Shown here: piece after piece, positions 14,480-23,205 of the stretch
Layout: the number at the start of each line of letters is the position of its first letter
Numbering within the stretch: the stretch's first letter is position 1
NCBI GenBank assembly: GCA_017529875.1
Contig: JAFXNC010000028.1
Coordinates: 1-64,000 of the forward strand
Direction of reading: 5' to 3'
Length of the DNA: 64,000 nucleotides
Source: Ruminococcus sp.
GTDB taxonomy: Bacteria; Bacillota; Clostridia; Oscillospirales; Ruminococcaceae
Notes under the pieces: model-generated
Databases searched by the model: none
The model's input: only the letters and a program-made list of their open reading frames with translations
Told to the model about the DNA's origin: nothing
Translations under genes and position numbers: made by a program

Positions 14480-17023
14480 TCACCCTTTCGCGATATACCA
14501 GCTCTTGCCGCTGTGTACGTCCACGGTCATGGGAACGGCAAGGTGTACAGCGTTCTCCATTTCCTCTTTGAGCAGCGCAGATACGCGCTCTGCAAGCTCC
14601 TCCCTGCACTCGATGATAAGCTCGTCGTGTACCTGCAATATAAGCTTTGCGTCCAGTTTTTCGGACTTTAATCTTCTGTATACCGCCACCATGGCAAGCT
14701 TGATTATGTCAGCAGCAGCGCCCTGAATAGGCGCATTCATGGCGGCGCGCTTGCCGAAGGCCTGGAGCACCTTGTTCTTGGACAGCAGTTCGGGTATCAT
14801 CCTCCTGCGCCCGAAGATAGTTGTGACGTAGCCGTTCTTGATGCCGTTCTCGACAGTCTTGTCCATAAATTCGTACACTTTCGAGAAGTTGTCCAGGTAG
14901 TTCTGTATATATCTTTTTGCCTCAGCCACTGAAACTCCGATGTCCTTAGACAGCGAAAATGCGCCGATCCCGTAGATGATGCCGAAGTTTACGGCCTTCG
15001 CCGCAGAGCGCATCTCAGGGGTAACAAAGTCCTCCGGCAGATCAAAAACCTGCGCCGCCGTGGAGCGGTGGATGTCGCGGCCTTCCTTGAATGCGGCCTG
15101 CATATTCTCGTCGCCGCACACCGACGCCAGCACACGCAGCTCGATCTGGCTGTAATCCGCATCCACCAGAGTATAGCCATCCTCCGCCACAAAAAACTTG
15201 CGCATATTCCGCCCCAGCTCCTTGCGCACCGGGATGTTCTGCATATTGGGCTCCGCCGAGGAAATGCGGCCTGTGCGGGTCTCGGTCTGCTTGAAAACGC
15301 TGTGTACGCGGCCGTCAGAGCGTATCTCTTTGAGCAGCCCCTCCACATATGTGGACTGCAATTTGGTCAGTGTGCGGTATTCCAGTATCAGCGGCACTAT
15401 GGGATGCTTGTCTGTGATACCTTCAAGCACCTCGGCGTTGGTCGAGTAGCCGGTCTTGGTCTTCTTCTTTCCGGGCAGGTTCAGTTCCTCGAAAAGTACA
15501 GTACCAAGCTGCTTAGGTGAAAGGATATTAAACTCATGTCCGGCATATCCGCAGATTTTTTCACGGAGTTCTTCGATGTCGCCTTCAAGGCCTTTTCCAA
15601 ACTCACGGATGCCATCCGCATCAGCCTTCACGCCGTATATCTCCATTGAGGCCAGCACCTCGCAAAGAGGCAGCTCGATATCGTTGTAAAGCTTCATCAT
15701 TTCAGCGGCTTCAAGCTGTGATCTGAGACAGACGCAAAGCGCCGGAAGAGTCGCAATATCGGCGTTCTCGCCCATGTCAGACCTGTATGCGCAATGATAG
15801 CTCAGTGCAAGGCTCTCGACGGTGTATTCGCTGGCCTGCGAATTGAGAAGATACCCCGCCAGATCACAGGCAAAAGTGAGGTCCACAAGCTCGCAGCCCG
15901 CAGCCATTGCAGCCTTGTGAGCGGCCTTGGCTTCAAAGCATTGTTTCTCTCCGGGAGTGATAAAATATGAAAGCATAACATCAGTGTTGTCAGTGATATA
16001 TACAGTCTCTCCGTAAACCACCGAAAGCTTATCACCGGTGTAAATAAAACAGCTCTTTTCGGCGGCTTTTTCGGCTATAACATCGGCATCAAGAACAGCG
16101 GTATCATACTTAGGCAAGCCTGTAATATCAGCAGACTTGACAGGTGCAGAGATCGCAGGTGCGATATCTCCGAGCTTGAGCCTGTCCATCAGCTTGAGCA
16201 TTTCAAGCTCCACAAGCAGAGCTTTGAGTCCCTCTTTGTCGCCTTCACCGATGATATAGTCATCAAGTTCGGTATCAACAGGCGCAGTCAGACATATCTC
16301 CGCAAGAAAACGGCTGTCGATAGCATCCTGATGACCATTCTCCAGCTTAGCCCTGGTGGATTTGGTCAGCTCGATGCTGTCCAATTGTTCGTACAGTTTA
16401 TCAACAGAGCCGCACTGCTGTATCAAGGAAAGTGCAGTCTTCTCACCGATCCCGCGAACGCCGGAGATGTTATCCGAGGCGTCGCCCATAAGCGCCTTGA
16501 CCTCGATCATCTGACGCGGCGAAACGCCGTATTCCTCCATGATACGCGCAGGGGTGTATATCTTGGTCTCCTTTGTACCCGCAAGCCGCACAGTTACGCG
16601 GTCTGAGACCAGTTGAAAGCTGTCACGGTCGCCGGTGAGGATATAGCACTCGGAGCCGTTATCGGAGGCAGCTTTGGAGAGCGTACCCAGAATATCGTCG
16701 GCCTCAAATCCCTCGCACTCAACGATCCTGATACCCATGAGACCCAGCAGCTTCTTGATGATCGGCATTTGCTGAGCCAACTCCTCCGGCATACCCTTGC
16801 GGTTAGCTTTGTAAGAGGCATTTGCCTTATGCCGGAAAGTGGGCGCACGCAGGTCAAAGGCCACAGCAACGCAGTCCGGCTGCACCTCGGAGATCTCTTT
16901 CAAATAAATATTCATGAACCCCATGATCGCATTCGTGGGTATACCCTTTGAATTGGTCAGGCCCTTGATCCCGTAGAATGCACGGTTCATAATACTGTTA
17001 CCGTCGATAGCAAGAAGTTTCAT
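14480..17023 (-). CDS. polA: DNA polymerase I
   Basis: 847 residues, for replication and repair synthesis and removal of Okazaki primers. The N-terminal 5'-3' exonuclease (about 1-290) has MKLLAIDGNSIMNRAFYGIKGL, CEGFEADDILGT and GDASDNISGVRGIGEKTA. The middle section (about 300-460) occupies the 3'-5' exonuclease position but lacks an obvious D-x-E metal site, so proofreading is probably absent. The polymerase domain has motif A (VDADYSQIELRVLAS), motif B (RSAAKAVNFGIIYGI) and motif C (QVHDELIIEC). The start has TTTGGAGGTG upstream, directly beside the paired palindromes at 17035-17088. Confidence 0.98.
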   Translation of the reverse strand: MKLLAIDGNSIMNRAFYGIKGLTNSKGIPTNAIMGFMNIYLKEISEVQPDCVAVAFDLRAPTFRHKANASYKANRKGMPEELAQQMPIIKKLLGLMGIRIVECEGFEADDILGTLSKAASDNGSECYILTGDRDSFQLVSDRVTVRLAGTKETKIYTPARIMEEYGVSPRQMIEVKALMGDASDNISGVRGIGEKTALSLIQQCGSVDKLYEQLDSIELTKSTRAKLENGHQDAIDSRFLAEICLTAPVDTELDDYIIGEGDKEGLKALLVELEMLKLMDRLKLGDIAPAISAPVKSADITGLPKYDTAVLDADVIAEKAAEKSCFIYTGDKLSVVYGETVYITDNTDVMLSYFITPGEKQCFEAKAAHKAAMAAGCELVDLTFACDLAGYLLNSQASEYTVESLALSYHCAYRSDMGENADIATLPALCVCLRSQLEAAEMMKLYNDIELPLCEVLASMEIYGVKADADGIREFGKGLEGDIEELREKICGYAGHEFNILSPKQLGTVLFEELNLPGKKKTKTGYSTNAEVLEGITDKHPIVPLILEYRTLTKLQSTYVEGLLKEIRSDGRVHSVFKQTETRTGRISSAEPNMQNIPVRKELGRNMRKFFVAEDGYTLVDADYSQIELRVLASVCGDENMQAAFKEGRDIHRSTAAQVFDLPEDFVTPEMRSAAKAVNFGIIYGIGAFSLSKDIGVSVAEAKRYIQNYLDNFSKVYEFMDKTVENGIKNGYVTTIFGRRRMIPELLSKNKVLQAFGKRAAMNAPIQGAAADIIKLAMVAVYRRLKSEKLDAKLILQVHDELIIECREELAERVSALLKEEMENAVHLAVPMTVDVHSGKSWYIAKG

Positions 17024-17034
17024 TTTGCACCTCC

Positions 17035-17088
17035 AAATACCATATGCGGTATTTATAGTATATATGTAAGCACCACATACGGTATTTT
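17035..17088. repeat. palindrome doublet, copy A (polA / tsaD junction)
   Basis: Palindrome AATACC-ATATGC-GGTATT (17036-17053) and a degenerate partner whose right half ACGGTATT is intact (17069-17086). Their centres are 33 bases apart. The first touches the ribosome site of polA. Confidence 0.85.
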
Positions 17089-17126
17089 ACATAAACAATA
17101 TATATGTGTACGCACCAGGCGTACAC

Positions 17127-18143
17127 TTACTCAGAAATCTTTTCAAGCGACAGCGTTGCGATACCGTTGAGAGACTGGTCTGCGCGTTTGCCTGCGAGGT
17201 AGTCAAAGTACCCCTGACAGCCTATCATAGCGGCGTTGTCACCGCAGTATTTCAGCTCCGGCATATAGAGCTTCATGCCCCGCTTGTCGCAGGCTCTTTG
17301 CAAAGCATCCCGCACGCCGGAGTTGGCTGAAACGCCACCTGCAAGGCCGATCGTTTTGTAACCCAAAGCCTCTGCCGCAGCCATTGTTTTGACCATTAGT
17401 ATCTCGCATACCGTCCGCTGAAATGACGCAGCTACGTCCTCTCTGACGATCGACTCACCCTTCTGTGCGGCGTTGTGCACAAGGTTTATCACAGCAGTTT
17501 TCAGCCCGGAAAAAGAGAAGTCGTACTCGCAGCCGTCCACTTTGGGATGGGGAAATTTGTACGCATGAGCGTCGCCGATCTTAGCAGCCTTGTCGATGAA
17601 TTTCCCGCCGGGGTATTCGTAACCGAGGGTCCTGGCGACCTTGTCAAAGCACTCCCCTGCGGCGTCGTCATGGGTACGACCCACCACACGGTAACGGGTA
17701 TGTTCCAGCACTTCAACTATATGAGAGTGTCCGCCGCTGACGACCAGGCACAGATACGGCGGCTTAAGATCCGGGTGAGATATATAGTTCGCAGCGATAT
17801 GCCCGGCGATATGATGCACAGGTATCAGCGGCTTATCAGCTGAAAGCGCCAGCCCTTTTGCAAAGCTTATACCCACAAGCAGGGCGCCTATAAGCCCCGG
17901 GGCATATGTCACAGCTATCGCATCTACGTCGTTCAGGGTGCATCCGGCCTCGTCAAGGGCGCTCTGCACCACCTGATATATACTCTCGGCGTGTCTGCGG
18001 GAGGCTATCTCGGGTACTACACCGCCGTAAAGCCGGTGCTCCGCGATCTGCGTAGCTACGATGTTAGACAGCACATTCACTCCGTCCTCGACTATCGCGC
18101 AGGCTGTCTCATCACATGAGGATTCAATTGCAAGTATCTTCAT
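17127..18143 (-). CDS. tsaD: tRNA threonylcarbamoyladenosine transferase TsaD
   Basis: Catalytic subunit that places threonylcarbamoyl on A37 of ANN-decoding tRNAs. About 338 residues of the ASKHA fold. It opens MKILAIESSCDETACAIVEDG and carries the metal-binding histidines in HHIAGHIAANY (H111, H115). Later motifs are CLVVSGGHSHI, DDAAGECFDKVARTLGYEYPGG, FSFSGLKTAV and LAGGVSANSGVR. I chose the ATG at 18143, which has GGAG eight bases upstream; the longer frame starts inside the palindrome repeat. It sits between the methyltransferase and polA, with palindrome doublets on both sides. Confidence 0.97.
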   Translation of the reverse strand: MKILAIESSCDETACAIVEDGVNVLSNIVATQIAEHRLYGGVVPEIASRRHAESIYQVVQSALDEAGCTLNDVDAIAVTYAPGLIGALLVGISFAKGLALSADKPLIPVHHIAGHIAANYISHPDLKPPYLCLVVSGGHSHIVEVLEHTRYRVVGRTHDDAAGECFDKVARTLGYEYPGGKFIDKAAKIGDAHAYKFPHPKVDGCEYDFSFSGLKTAVINLVHNAAQKGESIVREDVAASFQRTVCEILMVKTMAAAEALGYKTIGLAGGVSANSGVRDALQRACDKRGMKLYMPELKYCGDNAAMIGCQGYFDYLAGKRADQSLNGIATLSLEKISE

Positions 18144-18155
18144 ATCTGCATCTCC

Positions 18156-18209
18156 GAATACCATATACGGTATTTATATTATATGTTAAAATACCACATA
18201 TGGTATTTT
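18156..18209. repeat. palindrome doublet, copy B (methyltransferase / tsaD junction)
   Basis: Palindromes AATACC-ATATAC-GGTATT (18157-18174) and AAAATACCA-CATA-TGGTATTTT (18188-18209, perfect) have centres 33 bases apart, separated by AT-rich sequence. The second overlaps the stop codon of the upstream methyltransferase gene. The first adjoins the tsaD ribosome site. Confidence 0.9.
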
Positions 18210-18921
18210 AAATCTGTCGGTATATCCTTTTCATCTCATCTGTAAAGCTGCCGTCCGGGTTCTGGGTATACAGCTGCGGCTCCACTTTCAGAAAACTGTT
18301 CCCGCCCTTTCGGCCGTCTACCAGCACGAGCCAGGGCGCACCCTCGGGGTCCTTGCTGACGAACCTGACCCGCTTGGGCTCGATGCCGTTGGAGCGCATC
18401 GCCACCATGATATCGCACAGCCGCTCAGGTCTGTTGCAGATGCACAGCCGTCCGCCGAACCGCAGTGCACGCTTTGCGGCAGCGCAGACATCGTCGATAG
18501 TGCACAGCGTTTCGTGCCTCGCGTTGGTCACTTGGGCGCTTTCATTTTTTGCACCTGTGCCGACTATGTTGTAGGGGGGATTGCAGGTGATGAGGTCTAT
18601 CTGTTTCTCCGGACAGTAGTCCTTCAAGTCGCCTAATATCGGGGTTATGTCGGTTATCTGTGACCTTTCCAGCGACAGTTTCAGCTGCCGGTGAGCCTTC
18701 TCCTGTATCTCCACGGCATCTATGTGCTTGGGTTTAAAATTCTGATACATCAGCAGTGCGATTATGCCACTGCCGGTGCAGAGATCGCAGACCGTGTCCT
18801 TATGCCTCGGGGCGGCGAAGTCCGCCAGCAGAAATGCATCAGTTCCGAAACGGTGCTCCGTCGAGATCACTATCTCGATGCCGTCGTGAAGCTTTTCAAT
18901 GGTAAAATCGTCATATGTCAT
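18208..18921 (-). CDS. tRNA1(Val) A37 N6-methyltransferase-like protein
   Basis: SAM-dependent methyltransferase of 237 residues, of the TrmN6/YfiC type. The SAM motif is VCDLCTGSGIIALLM near 44-58, followed by the adenosine acid IDAVEIQ. The amino-methyltransferase motif is ITCNPPYN near 110, typical of enzymes acting on exocyclic amines of adenine. The N-terminal phrase IEIVISTEHRFGTDAFLLADF is characteristic of this group. It starts four bases after the rimI stop, in the common Firmicutes order with rsmI upstream. The stop codon overlaps the palindrome repeat. The exact tRNA substrate is inferred from the family. Confidence 0.92.
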   Translation of the reverse strand: MTYDDFTIEKLHDGIEIVISTEHRFGTDAFLLADFAAPRHKDTVCDLCTGSGIIALLMYQNFKPKHIDAVEIQEKAHRQLKLSLERSQITDITPILGDLKDYCPEKQIDLITCNPPYNIVGTGAKNESAQVTNARHETLCTIDDVCAAAKRALRFGGRLCICNRPERLCDIMVAMRSNGIEPKRVRFVSKDPEGAPWLVLVDGRKGGNSFLKVEPQLYTQNPDGSFTDEMKRIYRQI

Positions 18922-18925
18922 GCGC

Positions 18926-19372
18926 TCACCCCTGCCATTCCTCCAAAAATACCGTCATCAGCAGCGCATCCTCTGTGGGCAGAGTGTAGAAATCCTTCCT
19001 CAGCCCCACCTGCCGGAATCCGAAACGCTTGTAAAACCTGATGGCGCCCTCGTTGGACTTTCTGACCTCCAATGTCACGAAATCGCAGCCCCTGTAACGG
19101 TTCAGCACTTCCTTCAAAAGCAGCGTACCTACGCCGTTTGAGCGTTCCTCCGGTATCACGGCCAGATTGTTGAGGGACACATCTCCGCAGATATTCCAGA
19201 CGTTTGCAAAGCCGATGATACGCCCCTCCGACTCCGCCACGAAGGTCCTGGAATTGGGGTTGCTGTACTCCCGCTCGTACCCCTCCTTCGACTGGGATAC
19301 CGAGAAGGTATTCTTATCTATCTCCGCGACTGCACCGCAGTCTTTCAATGTCATTTCTCTGATCAGTACCAT
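18926..19372 (-). CDS. rimI: ribosomal protein S18 alanine N-acetyltransferase-like GNAT
   Basis: GNAT acetyltransferase of about 148 residues. It opens MVLIREMTLKDCGAVAEIDKNTF and shows the RimI pattern CGDVSLNNLAVIPEERSNGVGTLLLKEVL (acetyl-CoA loop R-S-N-G-V-G) and FVTLEVRKSNEGAIRFYKRFGFRQVGLRKDFY, with the E-V-R and F-Y of the family. RimI and TsaD genes are commonly neighbours, which supports the name. The start at 19372 follows GGTGATATA; the longer frame begins inside the palindrome. The next gene starts four bases after its stop. Confidence 0.93.
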   Translation of the reverse strand: MVLIREMTLKDCGAVAEIDKNTFSVSQSKEGYEREYSNPNSRTFVAESEGRIIGFANVWNICGDVSLNNLAVIPEERSNGVGTLLLKEVLNRYRGCDFVTLEVRKSNEGAIRFYKRFGFRQVGLRKDFYTLPTEDALLMTVFLEEWQG

Positions 19373-19381
19373 TATATCACC

Positions 19382-19434
19382 AAATACCATATACGGTATT
19401 TCTTATATATACTCCAATACCTTATACGGTATTT
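19382..19434. repeat. palindrome doublet, copy C (rsmI / rimI junction)
   Basis: Palindromes AATACC-ATATAC-GGTATT (19383-19400) and AATACC-TTATAC-GGTATT (19416-19433) have centres 33 bases apart. The second encodes the last codons and the stop of rsmI. The first leads directly into the rimI ribosome site. Confidence 0.9.
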
Positions 19435-20252
19435 TTGCTTATCAGCATAGCATACAGCTCACTCTTGGGGAAACCTGTCGCCTTGGCTATCTGCTTGCAG
19501 GCATCTGCGCCGCGCATACCCTTTGAAACAAGGGCTTCCACCTGTTCAAGCGCCTGCTCGATAGTCTCTGTGGCGGCCTGCTGCTGTGCGCCCTCGATGA
19601 CCAGCACGAACTCCCCCTTGGGGTCGTTGGCGGTGTAGTGTGCCACGGCCTCAGACAGCGTGGTGCGATATATCTCCTCGTGGAGCTTGGTCAGCTCCCG
19701 GCAGAGGGAAATGCGCCTGTCCCCCAGGAAGTCCAGCATATCCTTCAAGGTCGTCAGCAGCTTGTGGGGTGCCTCGTAGAAGATCAGCGTGGAGGTGCTG
19801 TCCTTCACCTCGGCGAGAATTGCAAAACGCTGATTTTTCGGCACCGGCAGGAACCCCTCGAACTGGAACCGCGAGGTGCTCAGCCCGCTCACCGCAATGG
19901 CCGACATCGCTGCCGTAGGCCCCGGGACCACCTCCACGGTGATGCCATTTTCGGCGCAGAGCTTCACCAGATCCTCGCCGGGATCGGAGATGCAGGGCAT
20001 ACCCGCGTCGGTGACTATGGCGGCGTTCTCCCCCGCGATGAGGCGTGCGCAGATGCCCTCGCCGGCCTGACGTGCGTTATGCTCATGGTAGCTCACAAGG
20101 GGCTTTTTCAGCTCAAGATAGTTGAGTATCTTCCCGGTGACGCGGGTGTCCTCGGCGCAGATGAAATCCACCGCTTTCAGCGTTTCAACTGCGCGGTAGG
20201 TCAGATCACCCAGATTGCCGATGGGCGTACCCACCACATAAAGCTTACCCAT
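19422..20252 (-). CDS. rsmI: 16S rRNA (cytidine1402-2'-O)-methyltransferase
   Basis: About 276 residues of the tetrapyrrole-methylase (SAM-binding) fold. Family motifs are MGKLYVVGTPIGNLGDLTYRAVETL at the start, ICAEDTRVTGKILNYL, SYHEHN, TDAGMPCISDPGEDLV, VVPGPTAAMSAIAVSGLST and FEGFLP. A C-terminal helical region follows (ALVSKGMRGADACKQIAKATGFPKSELYAML). The start at 20252 overlaps the end of the transglutaminase gene by eight bases; an upstream extension is not conserved-looking. The final codons Asn-Thr-Val-stop fall inside palindrome doublet C. Confidence 0.97.
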   Translation of the reverse strand: MGKLYVVGTPIGNLGDLTYRAVETLKAVDFICAEDTRVTGKILNYLELKKPLVSYHEHNARQAGEGICARLIAGENAAIVTDAGMPCISDPGEDLVKLCAENGITVEVVPGPTAAMSAIAVSGLSTSRFQFEGFLPVPKNQRFAILAEVKDSTSTLIFYEAPHKLLTTLKDMLDFLGDRRISLCRELTKLHEEIYRTTLSEAVAHYTANDPKGEFVLVIEGAQQQAATETIEQALEQVEALVSKGMRGADACKQIAKATGFPKSELYAMLISKNTV

Positions 20253-20976
20253 TTCCCAGCACCGTCCCCGGGTCAAGGCTGTAAAACTCCGCTTCGGTGC
20301 GGAGGTACCTGTCAACCTTGACGTTGTATTTTTTCTGGAAGACCCTGACTTCCCTGCCGCCCTCCGGCACGAACATGATGCGGCGGCTCTTTCCGCCAGC
20401 CCAGCAGACAGAGTCCAGGTAGTAGATGTAATCCCCGACCCAGCCGAAGTATTCCCCGTCGGTCATGCCGTAGCGGTCGTTTATCCACATGACAGAAAGC
20501 TCTGAGCTGTCGTCGTCCAGGGCTTTTCCCAGTCGGTATACGCTCACCGGCTCGCCGGAGACAAGGGGTACTGCGCCGCACTGTACGTCGATGCAGAGCC
20601 AGCTCTCCCGGTCGGTATCGTATGCCTCGCAGACCACATGAGCAGCGCCGTTGTCGCGGGTCTCGCTGTCCTCGGTCTTGAGCACCACGCTCCTTGCGGG
20701 TATACCCAGGGCGTTGAGACAGCCCGCCGTAACGATGCCGTACTCCACGCAGCGAAACCGCTTTCCCTGCTTTGTGACCTGCTCCAGGATCGTATACGGA
20801 TCCCGCTTATCAGGCTCGCCGTAGGAGACGTGCTCCCACAGGCCTGAGACCCATTTTGCCACCGTCACGATCTTATCAAAGCAGCTCCCGCAGTTTGAAA
20901 CGAGTCCCTCCAGCTCATATTCGCGGCGGAGCTTTTCCAGATATTCCGGGGAGTATTTGCACCAGATGTTTTCCAT
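20245..20976 (-). CDS. transglutaminase-like domain protein
   Basis: About 243 residues with the Cys-His-Asp triad of the transglutaminase/protease-like superfamily: Cys in RFRCVEYGIVTAGCLNALGIPARSV near 95, His in GAAHVVCEAYDT near 130, and Asp in WLCIDVQCG near 147. Such domains are often proteases or amidases rather than crosslinkers; the substrate is unknown. No signal peptide is visible, so it is probably cytoplasmic. Its ATG overlaps the dus stop in a TAATG junction, and rsmI overlaps its end, so dus, this gene and rsmI are translationally coupled. Confidence 0.88.
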   Translation of the reverse strand: MENIWCKYSPEYLEKLRREYELEGLVSNCGSCFDKIVTVAKWVSGLWEHVSYGEPDKRDPYTILEQVTKQGKRFRCVEYGIVTAGCLNALGIPARSVVLKTEDSETRDNGAAHVVCEAYDTDRESWLCIDVQCGAVPLVSGEPVSVYRLGKALDDDSSELSVMWINDRYGMTDGEYFGWVGDYIYYLDSVCWAGGKSRRIMFVPEGGREVRVFQKKYNVKVDRYLRTEAEFYSLDPGTVLGNG

Positions 20977-21959
20977 TACGAGCCTCCGTTTATGGCTGTT
21001 ATCTGCTCCGCTGCACGGCGAAGATCGTCGAGGGTATTGAGCTCTCCGGACTGCCCGCGCAGCTTTGCGGCGCCGTGGAGACCCTTTATGTACCAGGCGA
21101 AGTTGTGCCGCATCTCCTTGATGCCCTGATACTCACCCTTATAGGAGCAAAGCAGCTCAGCGTGGCGCAGCATTATGCGCATTTTCTCAGCCGTGTCAGG
21201 CTCAGGCAGCAGCTCGCCGGTGTCCAGGTAGTGCCGTACCTGCCTGAATATCCAGGGTCTGCCGTAGCTGCCCCGGCCTATCATCACCAGATCACAGCCG
21301 GTGTATTCGTACATTTCTTTGGACAGTTCAGGCGTAGTGACGTCGCCGTTGCCGATGACCGGGCAGCTCACCGCCTCCTTGACCAGCCTGATCTGCTCCC
21401 AGTCGGCAGTGCCGGAGTAGAACTGCGTCCGCGTCCTGCCGTGGACGGTTATGGCGGCGGCGCCTGCCTGCTCAACGGTCTTGGCGAACTCCACGGCGTT
21501 GATATGCTCGGGGTCCCAGCCGATGCGCATTTTCACCGTCACGGGACAGCAGGCCTCCTGCACAGCCCGGCGGACAATGTCCGCCGAGACCCGGGGCGTC
21601 TTCATCAGCGCCGACCCGCTGCCGTTGCCCACGATCTTAGGCACGGGGCAGCCCATGTTGATGTCGATGATATCGGGCTTGAACTCCGAGAGCATATAGG
21701 CCGCCCTGCCCACGAACTCCGGCTCCTCGCCGAAAAGCTGTATGGCGAAAGGCCGCTCGGCGGGGTCGATGGCGCAGAGCTCCGGGGTCTTTTTGTCGCC
21801 GTAGACCATGCCCTTGGCGGAGACCATCTCGCTGACCAGGTAGGAAGCGCCGTACTCCTTGCACATGAGCCGGTAAGCCGTGTCCGCCACCGAAGCCATA
21901 GGCGCCAGCGCCGCAGAACGCTCGATATTCACATTTCCGATTTTTATTTGTTCAAGCAT
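20976..21959 (-). CDS. dus: tRNA-dihydrouridine synthase
   Basis: FMN enzyme that reduces uridines in tRNA D-loops, about 327 residues. Motifs are IERSAALAPMASVADTAYRLMCKEYGASYLVSEMV at the start, FAIQLFGEEPEF, DINMGCPVPKIVGNGSGSALM (with the catalytic Cys), VTVKMRIGW, ITVHGRTRTQFYSG, VIGNGDV and VMIGRGSYGRPWIFRQV. I chose the ATG of MLEQIKIGNV at 21959, with GGAGAG upstream; the longer frame is not conserved-looking. It is the first gene of the coupled dus, transglutaminase, rsmI set. Confidence 0.96.
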   Translation of the reverse strand: MLEQIKIGNVNIERSAALAPMASVADTAYRLMCKEYGASYLVSEMVSAKGMVYGDKKTPELCAIDPAERPFAIQLFGEEPEFVGRAAYMLSEFKPDIIDINMGCPVPKIVGNGSGSALMKTPRVSADIVRRAVQEACCPVTVKMRIGWDPEHINAVEFAKTVEQAGAAAITVHGRTRTQFYSGTADWEQIRLVKEAVSCPVIGNGDVTTPELSKEMYEYTGCDLVMIGRGSYGRPWIFRQVRHYLDTGELLPEPDTAEKMRIMLRHAELLCSYKGEYQGIKEMRHNFAWYIKGLHGAAKLRGQSGELNTLDDLRRAAEQITAINGGS

Positions 21960-22047
21960 AAACTCTCCAAACCAATGAGCTGAATCAAAGCCTAACCCCT
22001 GCCGCCAAACTGTGCAGGCAGTCACCGCTCACTTTTAAAGTCCGCGC

Positions 22048-23190
22048 TTAGGACAGCCACACAAAGTTCCGGTCCTCGTTGAGAAAATCCATATTGTAGA
22101 GCATGATGACCCGGTCGATGCCGTAGTCGCTCACCAGCTCGCTGACGTCCTTTTCCTGCATATGATAGTAGCGCAGATCCACCATGACGATCTCGCTGTA
22201 CCGGGTGAAAAGCTGCTGCACCGCCGAGTTGGCGTAGCTGTCTTTCAGCACCAGTGCGCGCCCGCCCTCATGGCCTGTCTTTATGCGTATCTGCGCGAAA
22301 TTCCCGCCGAAGAAGGAGGCGTATTTGTCCTTCTTGTCCAGGAAAGACTTATCAAGTATACTGTCCGAAATTTTGCCCTCGTTGACCCACTCTATCTCCT
22401 GTACACCCACGTTGTCACCGTAGTAGAACGTGTCAGAGACCGCCTGGGACACCGGCGCCTTGGAGTAGAGGGTACCGTAGAAATCCTCGCCGGCCCTGAC
22501 ATATTCGATGCCGGGCATCTCGTCTGTGGACTGTATCTGACCGCTGCTCAGCAGATATCTCTCCATAGCCCTGCGGGCACCGAAGGCCGTCCAGTGGTGG
22601 TCGGTGCGGTAGTACCAGTTGCCGTAGCTTTCGGAGAGGGCCTCGGTCATGGGGTAAAAGCTTATCCTCTCGCTGAGGATGCTGCCCACATAGTCGATGC
22701 TCTGCTTCTGATCGTCGCAGACCGCCCCCGCGGGGAGCTTGTCAAGAGTAAACGCCGACACATTGGGCACAAGTATCAGGTCTGCGGGAACGCTCAGGCT
22801 CTGGGCAAAGTCGTTGAGACAGCCCACGTTCTCAGCGATCTGAGTGCGGTTCTCCTCGTACTTCTGCACATAGCGAAGCCCGCTGTCCTCGATGAGATAC
22901 ACGCCGTTCTGATAGCTCTTGCCAAGCATGAAATCCAGGTCAGTCTTCAGCGTCACCAGCTCGTCCTTGGCAAAGAGCTGATCCGAGATGTAGCTCTCCA
23001 AGTCAGTTGAGAAGGTGCCCTCCTTGATGTTCTTCCAGCTGACCTCCGGCTTTTGGGCAAGGGTGCGGTTCTCCATTTCGGAAAACTCCCTGTCGCCCTT
23101 GATGATAAGCGCCAGAGCAAAGCCCATGACGAATACTATGAACACCGCCGAGGTGATGATATTTGCGATCTTACTGCTTTTATTCTCCAT
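22048..23190 (-). CDS. DHHW / AlgJ-like membrane-anchored SGNH protein
   Basis: 380 residues with one N-terminal membrane anchor (IANIITSAVFIVFVMGFALALII, about 8-30), so the rest faces outside. The hallmark YYRTDHHWTAFGARRAMERYL near 190-210 and the later KDSYANS are typical of DHHW-domain proteins related to AlgJ/AlgX, which cooperate with an MBOAT protein to O-acetylate cell-surface polysaccharide. The MBOAT gene ends 15 bases upstream, and GGGAGGTG precedes this ATG, so they are coupled. It is the last gene of the acylation cassette. Confidence 0.92.
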   Translation of the reverse strand: MENKSSKIANIITSAVFIVFVMGFALALIIKGDREFSEMENRTLAQKPEVSWKNIKEGTFSTDLESYISDQLFAKDELVTLKTDLDFMLGKSYQNGVYLIEDSGLRYVQKYEENRTQIAENVGCLNDFAQSLSVPADLILVPNVSAFTLDKLPAGAVCDDQKQSIDYVGSILSERISFYPMTEALSESYGNWYYRTDHHWTAFGARRAMERYLLSSGQIQSTDEMPGIEYVRAGEDFYGTLYSKAPVSQAVSDTFYYGDNVGVQEIEWVNEGKISDSILDKSFLDKKDKYASFFGGNFAQIRIKTGHEGGRALVLKDSYANSAVQQLFTRYSEIVMVDLRYYHMQEKDVSELVSDYGIDRVIMLYNMDFLNEDRNFVWLS

Positions 23191-23205
23191 TTCCGCACAC
23201 CTCCC

